This document shows, piece by piece, positions 47,601 through 57,100 of a stretch of 64,000 nt of DNA. Below the pieces are notes generated by a model that saw nothing but the letters and a program-made list of their open reading frames with translations, searched no databases and was not told the DNA's origin. A program made the translations under genes and the position numbers. Source of the stretch: Telopea speciosissima (Eukaryota; Streptophyta; Magnoliopsida; Proteales; Proteaceae); assembly GCF_018873765.1 (NCBI RefSeq), contig NC_057918.1, forward strand, positions 12,904,862-12,968,861, in the 5' to 3' direction. Numbering within the stretch: position 1 is the stretch's first letter; the number at the start of each line of letters is the position of its first letter.

Positions 47601-50600
47601 CTCATGCTAAAAGTCACTGATTTGTTTTCTATCTCATGCTGCACATTAGTGGTCAGGGATATCGTTTCTAGTTTTCGGTTTACATCCTCATTTGTTGCCA
47701 ATCTATGGTTTCCATCATCAAAGGTCTTGTTTTCATTTGTCTGTAAATCCGAGTCCTGATTTCTTTCTTGTTTCTGATTCGCTTCATCCATTGCACTCCT
47801 TTTACTTGTTTTGAGATCAATATCCTCCTTCCTCTCTGGTTTGAAATTCACATCATAGAACATGCTTTCTGAGATTTCTTGCATATCAGGATCCCCTTTT
47901 CCACTTTGCCCATCAACATTGCTGAAGATCTCCTCTGCCTCATAAAACTCCTCTGTTGAAGCCCCTTCTGTCTCATCTCCATCTTCAGTTGCCACTTCTG
48001 AAGAGATGTTAGAACCAACAGCTTCGGAGTCTGAAAATATTACCTGGTTCAAAGACAGGGATCAATAAACCTTATATAGTATCAGCAGAAAAGAATACCG
48101 TGGAAGAAAAACAATCACATACCTCTGCTTTGAAGTCTTTCGGAAACTGGTCCTTCGAGTCCCACAAAAAATCAACCTCGTCACGGTTGAGTATCAATAC
48201 ATTTGAGCGGGAAAATGATGTGTTAAACATAACTCGGAACATCATTTGCTCACGCACCAGATCTTCATCCAAATGGATGCACTCAATAACCACATCACCT
48301 TGAACACGGCAATGGATATCCATTTTCACAAGTGCACACTCTGCCTGCATTTACAGATCAAAATTATTAAGTACCAACAAGATTCATCTTTTAGGTATCA
48401 GATGTGGGAACTCGGCATTACCTTCCGATAGTGACGAACACTTTTCTTTGTCTTTGCAGTTGAAAAAAGAATCTTCGAACTTCTATTATTCAAAGTTGAA
48501 GGGTCCTGACCATAAACACGAACTAGCGGCCTGCAACCCCTTTCTCCATCAAACATGGGAAGTACTCTGAGAACAAGACAATCCAAATTCAAAGGTGTAT
48601 CGACTGGTGGCCAATCAGAACCAAGATTTCTTCTGGAGATGTACTGGAGATATCTCACTTGTGAAGGTTGTGGGTTTAGAGGAGACAGGAGATGAAGGAG
48701 CTCCCTAGGAGCTTGCTTGTAAATCATATCAAGAGTCTTCTGCTCCCCAGTATACTGTTTCCTATATAGCAGAAGACCTGCAAGCATGAAAGCAAGCACA
48801 GGCCATCCTCCTCTCTCACAGTGCATCAGCAGCACATTCTGTTGCCCTTCCAGTGACAACCAGCTCTCACTTGACCGCAAGAAGTGATAGATCATCTCCA
48901 ATGGTAACAAAGGACACCCCTCATATTGCCTAGGGTAGTCCATGACAGTCATGTCATACTGTGTCAATATATCTGATATTTGGCTTCTCCTTTCTCCCTC
49001 TCTAAAGTTGAACACCATGAAAGAGGCATCAGAATAATGGTCCTGTAGCTGTGCCACGATTCCACCCAAGTAAACCCTGTACTCATCCTCTCCCAAAACA
49101 TCCGTGGAGAAGCAACAGTCAAACACTGCACCACATGCATTACCGACAATCAGATTTTGCAAATGCTAAATCATGATCCATTACAATTAACTATGTATAT
49201 TGCATAATTTAAAAAAATTTAGATGAAATAATTAAATGGAACTGCAGTCTACAACAGAAAGTAGTTAAAATATAGTGGGGAAGAAATAGAAAGAGAAAAG
49301 TCGCCTGAACCCTAAAAGTCTAAAATGTGTATTTCCAAGATGAAGATTACACTTTTTCCTTCTATGCTAGATGATTTTGTTCTTCTACTAAAATATTTGC
49401 CTGTGAACGTGAATAACTAGCACCTATTGAGGGACTACTCCGGAAATTCACCCAGTGAAATAAAGTTTTGCTAAAGCAATGCCCAATCTTGAGCACTGAT
49501 GGTAATAATTTCTTGTGAAACAGAAAAAGATAAGAAAATAATTATAAGATTGGCATTATACCAAGGATCGAGTTTCTCTTCACCCATGGTGAAGAGATTA
49601 TCTGTCTTTATTGAGGTTTGATGGAACTCTTAAGGGCAGTGTCGGACTTTGTACAACAGGGGGGGGGGAGATTTATGAACCTCTATTCTTTTCACCGTTG
49701 GTGAAGAGAAACTTTAGCCTTATCCTAGATTGTTGAAGTTCTCACAACTAAAGAAATCCAATTATCCTAAAAGACTTGAGAGAAGGCTTGAATATAAGAA
49801 GTTCAGCAATTAATCATCTCCTGCTAAACCACAATCCTTCTCTATTTTTTACACAAACCCCCTACTTTTTGTACTCATGAGGAAAACAAAGGGCCACATG
49901 CGTTAAGGAGAAGAAATTACATGGCAAATGCAGAGGAAACAGTTGCCAGATTCCAACACAAAGAAGAAACCAAGAATGTCACTAAGCGCTAAATTTTGAG
50001 AGAGAGAGAGAGCTTCAGTTTCTTCTGACACAACAAAGTACCTAAAACAAAATAAAAGCCCCCCAGTTTTGACCACAAAGTAATTGATTTAGTTACAAAA
50101 ATTTTCCATCCAATCTACCTATACCAAAGATTGAAACATTCAGCAACCATGTGGAAAAATCATTGAAAGAAACCAAAGGTGAAAAGCAGCTACTGTCAAG
50201 AAAGACATGCAGCATCTACAATTGCAACAAGAAAATTCAGTGAAATCACCGAAGCTTCTCTTTGAGGTGGGTAAGGGCTTCATCACAGTATCAATAGAAC
50301 CCTTCCAAATACCATGACAGCTTCACTAATCTTGTGTACAGAATATCCGAATCCTAAATTGTAAGAAGCGAATGCAAAGGACCTCCAAAGGTCCAATGGA
50401 TAGAATACTTCAATTCTTCTAATGACCTTGCTTGCATACTACCAAATAAATGGGGAATTCCCCGAGTCTCTTCAAATTTGCAAGTAAACATGAATATCAA
50501 GAGACAGAAAATAGGATGAGGGATATTCGAACACAAAGAAATGCCTGATTGTTCTCCGAATTCCTAATAACCCCTCAAGCTCAGCAAAAAAAAAAAAATA

Positions 50601-50968
50601 GTTCAGTAAAAAATGAATTTGCACATCCTTACCATCGAAAATTACAAATTTCAACAAGTTAACTTAGAAAAAAAAATTTCTGGATGAATAATGGTGGAGG
50701 CAATATGCAATGGAATTAGAGGCAATGTGCAAGGGAATTATATACTTGTAAGGGGGGAAATCTAGGAGTTTGTAATTAAAAAGCAGTAACCACTAAAACA
50801 TTCCCTCCGAAATGCACCATAATTCTCCCCAGCTGATAAGGTTTCCAGATCTTACTAACAAGAATGAGGGGAAAAAACAAAGGAGGAAAACATACCGTAA
50901 ACCCTCTCGGAGATCTCCAGAAGCCGATCTGGCGGCTTTCGATAGAACAACCTTCTGAACAGCGCCAT
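19468..50968 (-). CDS. FH20: Class II formin-like protein 20 (PTEN-C2-FH1-FH2), 17 exons
   Basis: Nucleates and bundles actin, and in plants also interacts with microtubules and membranes. Exons by eye: 50968-50896, 49125-48422, 48344-48123, 48043-45333, 45031-44899, 44696-44625, 43505-43407, 43204-43163, 42214-42134, 42058-42008, 41920-41839, 40644-40550, 33842-33771, 33677-33561, 23396-23328, 23230-23164, 19619-19468. All donors are GT and all acceptors AG, and phases agree throughout, giving about 1589 residues. The start [17 protein letters not shown] is the standard class II N-terminus. Domains: PTEN-like 1-190, C2 about 190-309, acidic linker 310-550, FH1 polyproline about 690-1150, FH2 about 1180-1565, and a short charged tail. 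Sequence and tail best fit the Arabidopsis FH20 type; the exact orthologue is inference. The unit covers almost half the window, mostly transposon-filled intron. Confidence 0.93.
19620..22860 (-). other. Formin intron 16, repeat-bearing
   Basis: No coding content. It contains poly-C runs near 20217-20230, 20585-20598 and 22507-22519, and a TTTA repeat at 20873-20890. A fragment at 21710-21765 carries CTCGCCGAGATCGCG and CTCGAGACGAG motifs followed by TTTTTGAACCTTGCC, which resembles a common plant repeat. The frames at 21211-21607 are low-complexity and unassigned. Confidence 0.5.
22861..23102 (+). mobile_element. Copia 3' LTR with polypurine tract, remnant
   Basis: The polypurine tract TGAGGGGGAG (22861-22870) is followed directly by TGTTGGAATATG, the usual start of a plant copia LTR. 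The sequence then runs through TTTTAGTCCCACATCGCC to a plausible ...TTGGTTACA end at 23102 (232 bases). Only the very 3' end of an element remains, in the opposite orientation to the formin. It ends about 60 bases from the exon 16 splice donor. Confidence 0.7.
24405..24745. repeat. 341-bp MITE with long (~90 bp) terminal inverted repeats
   Basis: The left arm begins TGCCTAGTTAAGTATCACGC and includes CTTCACTATTTTCC, AGTACATGGGTTAGTC, GATAGAGGACCAGGCA and AGCATCTCATTGGT. The right arm, reverse-complemented, gives the same order with about 15% differences and ends CTAGGCA. The arms stretch about 90 bases each around an AT-rich centre. A second copy lies near 60012-60300. Superfamily unknown; no clear target duplication. 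Confidence 0.75.
24828..25127 (-). mobile_element. TRIM (terminal-repeat retrotransposon in miniature), 300 bp
   Basis: Two direct repeats, 24828-24896 (69 bases) and 25052-25127 (76 bases), start TG(C/T)T(G/A)ATGTATACATTTA and end TAACGCACA on the minus strand. The primer-binding site TGGTATCAGAG, complementary to initiator-Met tRNA, follows the 5' repeat immediately at 25051-25041. The internal region is about 155 bases with no coding capacity. The flanks TTAAT (24823-24827) and TTAAC (25128-25132) could be a decayed 5-bp target duplication. These features are the defining marks of a TRIM. It needs an autonomous copia element to move. Confidence 0.8.
25650..26690 (+). mobile_element. Gypsy-type LTR or LTR fragment (Tat/Ogre-like)
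   Basis: Has a promoter-like CTATAAATAGGGATGACC with TATA at 25835-25844. Downstream are GGGGTGCTAATACCTTCCCA (26531-26550) and TTAGGTGGCGACTCC (26663-26677), phrases I associate with the LTR/PBS junction of plant Tat-lineage gypsy elements. No gag or pol follows, because copia sequence lies next to it. A solo or truncated LTR is the likeliest reading. Boundaries are approximate. Confidence 0.5.
26745..26882 (-). repeat. GC-rich hAT-like MITE fragment (CATAGTTGTCAAGGCG family)
   Basis: The minus strand begins CATAGTTGTCAAGGCGGCGC followed by CTAGGCATCCAGGCGCC. It interrupts the copia RNase H region. Related starts occur at 35917 and 38537. The opposite terminus is not evident, so this copy seems truncated. 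Confidence 0.5.
26883..31240 (-). mobile_element. Decayed Ty1/copia retrotransposon, interrupted by a LINE
   Basis: Minus-strand order is gag, protease, integrase, reverse transcriptase, RNase H, as in copia. Gag (about 31240-30595) includes [23 protein letters not shown] sequence. A zinc knuckle near 30470-30415 reads [13 protein letters not shown] with a stop where the last Cys should be. The protease site near 30145 is [10 protein letters not shown] (DSG changed to DSS). Integrase pieces lie at 29779-29170 and resume at 28551, after the LINE. RT blocks include [14 protein letters not shown] and [18 protein letters not shown], with YVDDI near 27375. RNase H-proximal [16 protein letters not shown] ends near 26883. 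Many stops and frameshifts make it inactive. The 3' LTR is missing. Confidence 0.85.
28552..29168 (-). mobile_element. 5'-truncated RTE-type LINE inserted in the copia integrase
   Basis: The minus-strand frame 29072-28740 encodes the C-terminal end of a plant non-LTR reverse transcriptase: [38 protein letters not shown] and [18 protein letters not shown]. It is followed by a 3' UTR with the typical TAGTTGGGATAAGGCTGAG and a (TTG)n tail at 28575-28552. The direct repeat AAGAAGAGCA flanks it at 28542-28551 and 29169-29178, a 10-base target duplication. Removing the insert and one repeat rejoins the host copia integrase (FWSDALL / [10 protein letters not shown]). Confidence 0.88.
31241..32100 (-). 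mobile_element. Possible 5' leader and 5' LTR region of the copia element
   Basis: Upstream of the copia gag on the minus strand. It includes a (GA)n microsatellite at 31653-31684. From 32097 downward, minus-strand sequence starting TGTTTGAATTTATG and passing a CTCTTCTTCTT-rich end resembles an LTR. I found no tRNA primer-binding site, so the LTR call is weak. Confidence 0.35.
32101..32380 (+). mobile_element. LTR-like sequence with TATA and polyadenylation signals
   Basis: CTCTATAAAAGGAGCTGCTTG (32160-32180) is followed within 35 bases by AATAAAAAATTAAG, then a T-rich end and TCTATCA near 32370. This promoter-plus-terminator spacing is typical of a retrotransposon LTR. No flanking partner LTR was identified. 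Confidence 0.35.
33928..34060 (-). mobile_element. tRNA-derived SINE remnant
   Basis: The plus strand reads GTAACCCGGTGCACGAGGCT, then CTGCAGGGTCTGGGAGGGGC, TGTACGCACTACGC and CCCTGCTTCGCAGGAGAGG. These words occur in this order in a common plant SINE family, here reversed with a decayed B box near 34030. It lies in formin intron 12, about 90 bases above exon 13. Assignment is from memory of the family, not a search. Confidence 0.55.
34411..34756. repeat. Two-copy tandem duplication, period ~181 bp
   Basis: A block from GGGGGGAAATCATGCAGCCA to TTACCAAGCAATGCC occurs twice, with CATGCAGCCA at 34420 and again at 34601. The copies differ at only a few bases (for example AACCATCC against AAGCATCC, TTCATTAG against TTTATCAG), so the duplication is fairly recent. 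It is non-coding and inside formin intron 12. Poly-C/poly-A runs sit just below it at 34290-34324. Confidence 0.85.
35782..36743. repeat. 962-bp non-autonomous DNA transposon with 16-bp TIRs
   Basis: ATAGTTAGCAAAAATG (35782-35797) is exactly complementary to CATTTTTGCTAACTAT (36728-36743). The interior repeats motifs such as TTTAAAACCCGTGC and TTTAAACGCGTTTT and has T-runs. It has no coding capacity. A second element is nested at 35917-36061. I see no clear target-site duplication, so the superfamily is uncertain (hAT-like ends are possible). Confidence 0.65.
35917..36061. repeat. Nested 145-bp hAT-type MITE with 8-bp target duplication
   Basis: The ends are AATAGTTGTCAAGGCG and the complement-like ACAACTATG. 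It is flanked by the direct repeat AAAACACG at 35909-35916 and 36062-36069, the 8-base target duplication expected of hAT transposons. Removing the insert restores TTTAAAACACGTTCC in the host element. The interior is CpG- and GGCG-rich, like the related copies at 26745-26882 and 38537-38660. Confidence 0.72.
37984..38077. repeat. Two-copy tandem duplication, period 47 bp
   Basis: AGATTTAGAAATCTAAATTC followed by AAGAGCGTCT occurs at 37984 and 38031, with two or three substitutions between copies. Each unit contains a short palindrome (TTTAGAAATCTAAA). It lies in formin intron 12. Confidence 0.85.
38537..38689 (+). repeat. hAT-like GC-rich MITE remnant followed by (TA)n
   Basis: Starts CATAGTTGTCAGACGTCTAG and continues with GTAAGGCGACCTCC, as in the family copies at 26745 and 35917. 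A (TA) microsatellite at 38663-38689 replaces the expected other end. It lies in formin intron 12. Confidence 0.5.
40550..45031 (-). other. FH2 core exons 5-12 of the formin
   Basis: Eight small exons (42 to 133 bases) encode most of the FH2 domain: [20 protein letters not shown], then [34 protein letters not shown], and the hallmark [14 protein letters not shown] near residues 1387-1400 followed by [15 protein letters not shown]. All key FH2 blocks are present in order with no frameshift, so the domain should be functional. Exon 8 (43204-43163) is only 42 bases. Confidence 0.92.
42583..42800. repeat. Two-copy tandem duplication, period ~115 bp
   Basis: A unit from GAAAGAAACCATGAACC to TTCCCAGAAATGCGGT is present twice, with one base change and one extra GTT in the second copy. 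It is non-coding and lies between formin exons 8 and 9. Confidence 0.88.
45333..48043 (-). other. Giant exon 4: acidic linker, FH1 polyproline region, start of FH2
   Basis: A single 2711-base exon (about 904 codons). The first 240 codons are Glu/Asp/Lys-rich and include two diverged internal repeats of the type NQKQE...DSDL....TFDD.NH. From about residue 690 the sequence is dominated by runs of 5-15 prolines, many in imperfect modules of [19 protein letters not shown] or RGGPP type, which bind profilin-actin in formins. The exon ends with [20 protein letters not shown], the start of FH2 with its dimerisation tryptophans. The plus strand here is (GGTGGAGG)-like for over 1 kb. Confidence 0.93.
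48123..49125 (-). other. PTEN-like and C2 domain exons 2-3 of the formin
   Basis: Exon 2 (49125-48422) encodes residues 25-235 and exon 3 (48344-48123) residues 236-309. The phosphatase P-loop reads HCERGGWP (126-133). The nucleophile Cys127 and Gly130 remain, but the arginine of HCxxGxxR is Pro133, so no phosphatase activity is expected. In other class II formins this domain binds phosphoinositides and places the protein on membranes; that role here is by family analogy. The C2 part follows, including [19 protein letters not shown]. Confidence 0.9.
49563..49725. repeat. Fold-back MITE in formin intron 1
   Basis: The left end AAGGATCGAGTTTCTCTTCA with CCCATGGTGAAGAG pairs with the right end GGTGAAGAGAAACTTTAGCC with TTATCCT, about 160 bases apart. 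Each end also contains a small internal palindrome around CACC..GGTG. A related element lies at 9063-9225 and a degraded one near 60577-60790. Confidence 0.65.
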
Positions 50969-51700
50969 CGTCCGGCGCTGCCACTTCCCTGATCGGATCC
51001 AAAACGATGTCTCACCAAAACACCTCGGAGATCACACCAATTCCAAACAAGACGGATCTCTATAAACAACGGTCGAATTTTAAAACTCTCGATCAGAATT
51101 ATTGGACGAAGAAGAACAAGCGAGAGACAGAAGTTTTCTTGTAAATTGAGAAACAATAATCGAACAGTACAACAGCAGTGGAAGATCAAGTAGCAGTTGA
51201 GATCGTCGCCGTTCCGATTGATGAGATTTGCCGAGATTGGATAAACATGTAAGAGATAGATCATTGCTTTCTTTTGCCTTTCACATGGGGAGAGATATGA
51301 AAGAGAAGGAACGAAGTGGACTGAAAAAGAGAAGCTCTTAGACCTGCAACTTGGTTGCTCGATCCATGGACAAGAGCATACACGTGGCAAATCCCAAAAA
51401 AAAATTTGAGGAAAATGAGAGTTTTCTACTGGAAGTCCGGACAATAGGGATGTGGAGGGAAAAGCCCCGTGGCCTGCGTAGGCCAGAGAGAGAGAGAGGG
51501 GAAATAAAAATACTGACAAAAAAAAAGGGAGGGCAAGTTCCTGTTTTAAATTAATCATTTCGATCTCGTTGTACTGGGTTTGCGTTCTCATTAGAGAGAG
51601 AGAGAGAATAGAAATTGAACTTAGTTCCATTTATGTCCCCAGCAAGTCTCAAAAAGCTTCCCTCCCTCGTGTTTCGTGAATTCTTCCACATCACTCGGGA
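50969..51700 (-). promoter_or_regulatory. Promoter and leader of the formin gene
   Basis: Upstream of the ATG at 50968 the minus strand is pyrimidine-rich and relatively GC-rich, with CT microsatellites near 51485-51500 and 51592-51606. No TATA box stands out, in line with a CT-rich core promoter. The long frame through 50776-51630 overlaps exon 1 in another frame and is not a gene. Confidence 0.4.
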
Positions 51701-53295
51701 GCCGGGATTGCCCCGAACCCGAAATCACCGCTGCGGCTGGTCTCGGTCACTTGTTCAGTAGGTGACATGTCAAACGTCATCAAATCCAACGACACGTTAA
51801 TACGTTAACCCTTTTTTTCAAAAAACAGAAAGAAACGTTTTCCTTTTTCTTTTTTATTTATTTGATTAATCTATTAGTAATAATTATTAATCCTCTTATT
51901 CTATTTCCTTTTTTGAGAAATCAATAACATGGAGTCTAAAATGCGCCAGAGGGTGGCGACCTTTGACTAGAGGCGCAGTTTATAAAACTCGATAGAGACG
52001 ATAGACAGTAAATGGAGAGAGTCTCATAACTGGCATTCCAAAAGTGGACCCCAAAGTAATAAAAACTCACGTTTCGCAAGTTGACGACCGTTAGATCCAA
52101 GAAATGGACCCACAAAAAGGACAGTGTCCCTTTTTAAATCCCGATCGCGGAATCGAATGTTGATGGGATCTGGCGCATTTTAGCAGATTTTGGTGATACT
52201 TCGTCCGTATTCGTTTGGGCTTATTAGTCAGGTTCAACCGTTCAACGTCCAGAAGTCAGAGAGATCTGAGAGAACAATGAAAAGGAAAAGCTGGTTGTCA
52301 GCTCTTTTATTCTACTAATATAAGTTTCTTTTAACCGAAAAAAAAAAAGCTGGTTTTCGCTGAATTTGAATTCTTTGAATTAATACGTACATAATAACAA
52401 TGGTTGGTGTTGGAACTTGGAAAAGGCCAACGAAAACGTTACGTTCTGATTCTAACATGGGCACGTGACTTTAAGTTCCGAACAATGCCAAACGGAACTC
52501 AATCCTAGGCATAGCTTTAAATAAAAGTAAGCGAACGATTAGAATCATCCAGAAGATATCCGACCTAAACCATTGGATTAATGGGACCTGAGAAGGAAAT
52601 TTTCACTCCTAATTCGTTAAGCCTTTTTTATTCTAAGTCTCTTGTTTGTTTTTACCACCATGGTATAAAATGAATCTCTTAAGTCGCAGAATATGAGTTT
52701 CACCCTCTAATTCCATCGATAAGGGGTATTTTAGACTTTTGTTAATAAGAGGCAATACTACAAGAGTTAATGATCAGACACATTATTTCAAGAGTCCAAT
52801 CATAGCATTAAATCACCGATGACGAATACGTGAGTACATGACAATGAAAAATTTCCGCCCCTCTTTTATCTTTTCTTGTAATGAAATCTGAGAAACACTC
52901 AATTATAATGTTGATTTTGTGGACCTAGGTCTCTTGCTTATATGTCGGTTACAGAATTTACTTAGTGGTTAAAATAGAGAATTGAAAGAAAAAAATCCAA
53001 GAATATGGAAGAGCACAGAATAGGAGTCAAAGTATTGTAAATATACAGAGACGATTAGAATAGGCTATTTGATTAAAAGGAAAAAGAACATTGCCTATCA
53101 GTGCTCTCTATGCTCTCTCATATGGAGCAATAAAGTGACCACCTCGCCCTCCCCTTGGATGCCGGATGAAATTTGACACTTGGTTTATCCAATCTCTATC
53201 CTCTATATCCAACGATTAGAACTACCACATCATTTGTCTACATAAATTTAAAATGATGATGAACCATTTAAGATACCTTTTTTAAAAACAAAAGG
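51701..53295. other. Intergenic sequence, nothing recognised
   Basis: AT-rich with no credible coding frame. Short phrases such as AAAGTGACCACCTCGCCC near 53132 suggest a decayed copy of the AAATGACCACC repeat family. Confidence 0.5.
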
Positions 53296-53450
53296 TTGTG
53301 TGCAACCAGACACAGGAAAGATGAAATGACCGCCTTACCCTCACGAAATGAAAAATTACATCCCTATAAGATGCCCGTGCGCATGTTTTCATTGGCCTTC
53401 ACACTAGTGCAACGACTACGTAGCCTTGTAGCAATCCCCCTTCTCCAAAA
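53296..53450 (+). repeat. Copy of AAATGACCACC-core dispersed family
   Basis: GATGAAATGACCGCCTTACC is followed by GATGCCCGTGCGCATG and TAGTGCAACGACTACG. The same order (AAATGACCACC, then GATGCCCGTGCACATG, then CTAGCG) appears at 58105-58185. CpG-rich relative to its surroundings. Ends not defined. Confidence 0.5.
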
Positions 53451-53794
53451 ACAAATTTTATTTTCTTTTATCTATAGTTGCTAATTGCAATTAAATAATT
53501 TCCTTTAGATAACCGTGGAGAGTATTAAAGCGAAATCTATAAATGGATGCATCTCGATGGCGGGATTACTTACTACTTAGCACTTATTACCAAAACGAGA
53601 ATAAAATAATTAAAAGAAGATGTTTACTTGTTTGGCGAGTAAAACCTAACATGACCTCATACATAATTTTTTTTATTTAACAAATCATACAGTCACAATC
53701 TCGAAGCATCAATTTAATTCATGGACCCAAATGCAATGAATTCCAAAATGAAACAATCTAATTATGGAAAATGTTACTCACCAAAAAAATTAAG

Positions 53795-54148
53795 GGTAAA
53801 TTACACATTATCCCTTGGTTTTTGAAAAAAACCAAATCACCTCTTGATTTAGACCCCCAATATGATAAATTAGTTCCTACCGTTAGCTTTATACTGTTAA
53901 GTGATGATGTCAACCAGTTAACTAAATTTAAATCCCTAAATTACCCTACACCAATGTTGAAGATGAAGGAAGGATAGTATTGTAAATTTAATTCTAATAT
54001 TTTAGTACAAAGATAAAATAGTCCTTTCACACCATTAACTAACAGCAGACTAACACCGTTAATGTAGAAGGAATGATTTGAGTTTTTTCAAAAACCAGAA
54101 GGTGATCTAAGTTTCATTTGAAAACCAGAAGGTGACGTGTAATTTACC
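53795..54148. repeat. 354-bp MULE-like MITE, TIR GGTAAATTACAC
   Basis: GGTAAATTACAC (53795-53806) is exactly complementary to GTGTAATTTACC (54137-54148). Homology continues inward: left CCTTGGTTTTTGAAAAAAACC, right complement CCTTCTGGTTTTCAAATG. This matches a widespread plant MITE type that starts GGTAAATTACACGTCACC. The poly-A flanks hide any 9-bp target duplication. No protein is encoded. Confidence 0.72.
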
Positions 54149-57100
54149 ACAAAAAAAAAAATATTATGGAAAATGTTGAATGGTCCCTACCACGTATAAC
54201 CTAACTATAATACAACCTACTTGATATGAGACAAATGTGTAAACTTAGTGGGCCCATAATTGGGTAGTAAAAAAAGGCTTGATTGCCTAATCTTAGCCAT
54301 CAGGTGATTACGACTTATTAAAGCTATAGTGTGTATGCTTAGAGCTGTTTTTCTTTTTCGATTTGTTGTTTTTACTTTTGAGTAGTATTTTAATCTCATG
54401 CGCATTGTTTACCAAATATGATATTATGTAATCATGCGCATTTCACGTGGTGATGGTAGGGAAGATGAAGACGCCAACAGACCAACACACATCAGTATAT
54501 CGTTTTCTAACCACCACATCCTTGGGTCTTAATATATGCCATGTCTTATTTGCCGACTGTATTTTAATTAAGATTCAAAATCTTAGTTTCCAGGTTGGTT
54601 TTGGTCAAATTTGAAATTAAGATGTCTTGGATCTTGTTTCAAAGTTTCGACACTGGATTTTGATCCTGGCCTCTCTAGATCGAAACTCAGGGTGAGGGTC
54701 AAAACTTGAGTTTCAATCATAGGTTTTTATCTTGAGTTTCGTTTCGATCAAACCCAAAATCTAGATAATTCGGAGATTTTGATTGGTTTTGACTGAGATT
54801 TAGTGATTGCATCAATGCAGGGGCCAATGAGAGCACGCATAAGGATATTAATATAGATAGGTTTTTTATTTCACAAGGGTTAGAACAGTAATTTTGCATG
54901 CATCTATGTTTAGGTATAGGAACCACTTGACCAGACAGTGTTCTTTTTCTCGTATTCATTAATTAAGAGGAAAAAGTTCTCCGAATCATTGGGATAGGAT
55001 GTGCTAAGTGCTAACACCCTTTGTGTCCATCTCATTGCTCCTTTTATGAAATGATCTCGTTGTCCTCTGATGTACGATATTATTTTATCACATCTCATTA
55101 GTGCACTCCCTTATGCCATTTGTTCAAAGAATCATCTTCCTAGTTTTAATGTTAAAAAATAAAAAAATAAAACTCCAAAATGTAGTTAATAATCCAATTT
55201 TTGCTAAGAGGGTTCAAGTGCTCAACCACCAAAAGCAAGCATAAAGTTTCAAGCTCATAGTGGTAGACCAATATTACTTTGGAAATAAATAAATAAAAAA
55301 AAATTCTCCCAATGACTAAGAAGGAAATATTATGATATATTTATTAATTTTTTGGTTTAATTATAAAATCTAAAACATGAGAAGATACAACAAAAGTGAT
55401 CACAATAACCCAAACAAACAAAAAATGTAAAAAGGAAAAGGACTAAGGATCCATAGACGCCTCCATCCACATTTCATTATGTAGACGTGTGTTAGGTTGT
55501 AGCCAAATGGGTTTATATTAAATTTGGTAGATAGGTAGACCCATGGTCCGTTGCTGACATGTCAAATTTCAACATAAACAAATTTTGTCATATGATAAAA
55601 CAAAGCATTAAAAATTTAGGACTATTAACGAAAGCTCTTGGACCATAAGGGATGGATGTACATACATGCAAAGATATACTATTACATGAGAGGGTAAATG
55701 ATTGAATTAGAGCTAAGAATTTGGCATATGATTAAACAAGACCATTCCTTAGATATCCAATGGTCAAAATTGATATGTCATCTTTATATGTGGCCCAACT
55801 TTACTATAAAGAGGTGTGACAATTTTGTTGTGGTTCTTTCTTGATATTCATCCGAGTGAGCGAGGATTGAGAGGTGGAGGCATGAGGTATCTAAGGAGGT
55901 TAAAGATTTTGTAGTTTCTCTGGTTATTTAATTTTAGTTTATTTTGTTTTCATTGGGAAAAAAAATTAATGTGTTGTCCATAGTCGGAAAACCAGGTTTT
56001 TCAACTCGATTCACACTTTTAAAAAACCTGGTGAGTCGGGTGAGTCAAAACTGGTCATGACGAGTCATTTTTTTGTTATTTTTTTAATATCTTACTTCTT
56101 CTCCTTCTCCTAGTGAGGAGGGATTGAGACTAAGATTACTTCACAAGTGAGAATAAAAAAGGGGTTAATATTGAAGACAGCAAACAAAAATTCTAGGGTT
56201 ATGTTTAATTCTAACACAAACTTTTTGTTTAAGAGTTGTATATAGCACAATAAATTTAAAAAAAAAAAAAAAAAAACTAAATTCTATTTAGTTTCACATG
56301 ACTTGATCAAAAACATTGATTTGATAAAAACTCGAACTAACTCAAACCTGGTCTGGTCATTTATTAATGTATCCACTCGCCATGACTCATGACTAAGTTT
56401 CATGATTTTTTACTCGACTTAATCAACTTGCCCAACCCCTCGTTATATGTATGTATTCATTGGGAAAGACATTGATATTGATTGTGTAATCCCTGTACCA
56501 TTGCAGAGGCCAATGAAAGCACGCATAGGGGCATCAACATGCATGGATGAGTTTTTTTATTCATTATTATTTCAAAATCTGGTTTTCAAACTATGATGCC
56601 ATCAACAACTCCAAAAAGGGCAAAAAAAAACACACACACACACAAATAAATGGATATGCAATGCAAACATAGCCTTATCTCCCTCTCCTCCCACCTCAAA
56701 AAAAAATATTGCAAACAAACCTTGAGTGGGAGATTGCTTACTTTAATCCTCTACTAATCCTTCTCATGTTTTCTATATCTAGCTAACGATCTTCTCCTAA
56801 CATGGTATGTGGTTGTCAGTTTATCACATTCTTATGATAGCCTTATGGCTAATAATAATCATAAAAATAATAGTAGCTGACTTCTGTACTATCTTTGGTA
56901 AAATTAAAGAGGGTCCATGTGGTTGGAAATTATATGGAATGATAGTTTATTTTGTTACCAAAATGATGGGATATGCCTACATGGATAACTGTGACAGATT
57001 TCCCACCACAATGCGATTAGATATTTAAAAAGTGAAGAGGGGTTCCATGATAGACTTTGGTGTAATTATTGTGTTACTTTGGCCACTTTCTTATCGGTGA

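Noticed and set aside
50776..51630. 284-codon minus-strand frame overlapping the formin start
   Set aside because: It overlaps exon 1 (50968-50896) in a different frame, reads through the splice donor, and has low-complexity hydrophobic composition with no family resemblance.
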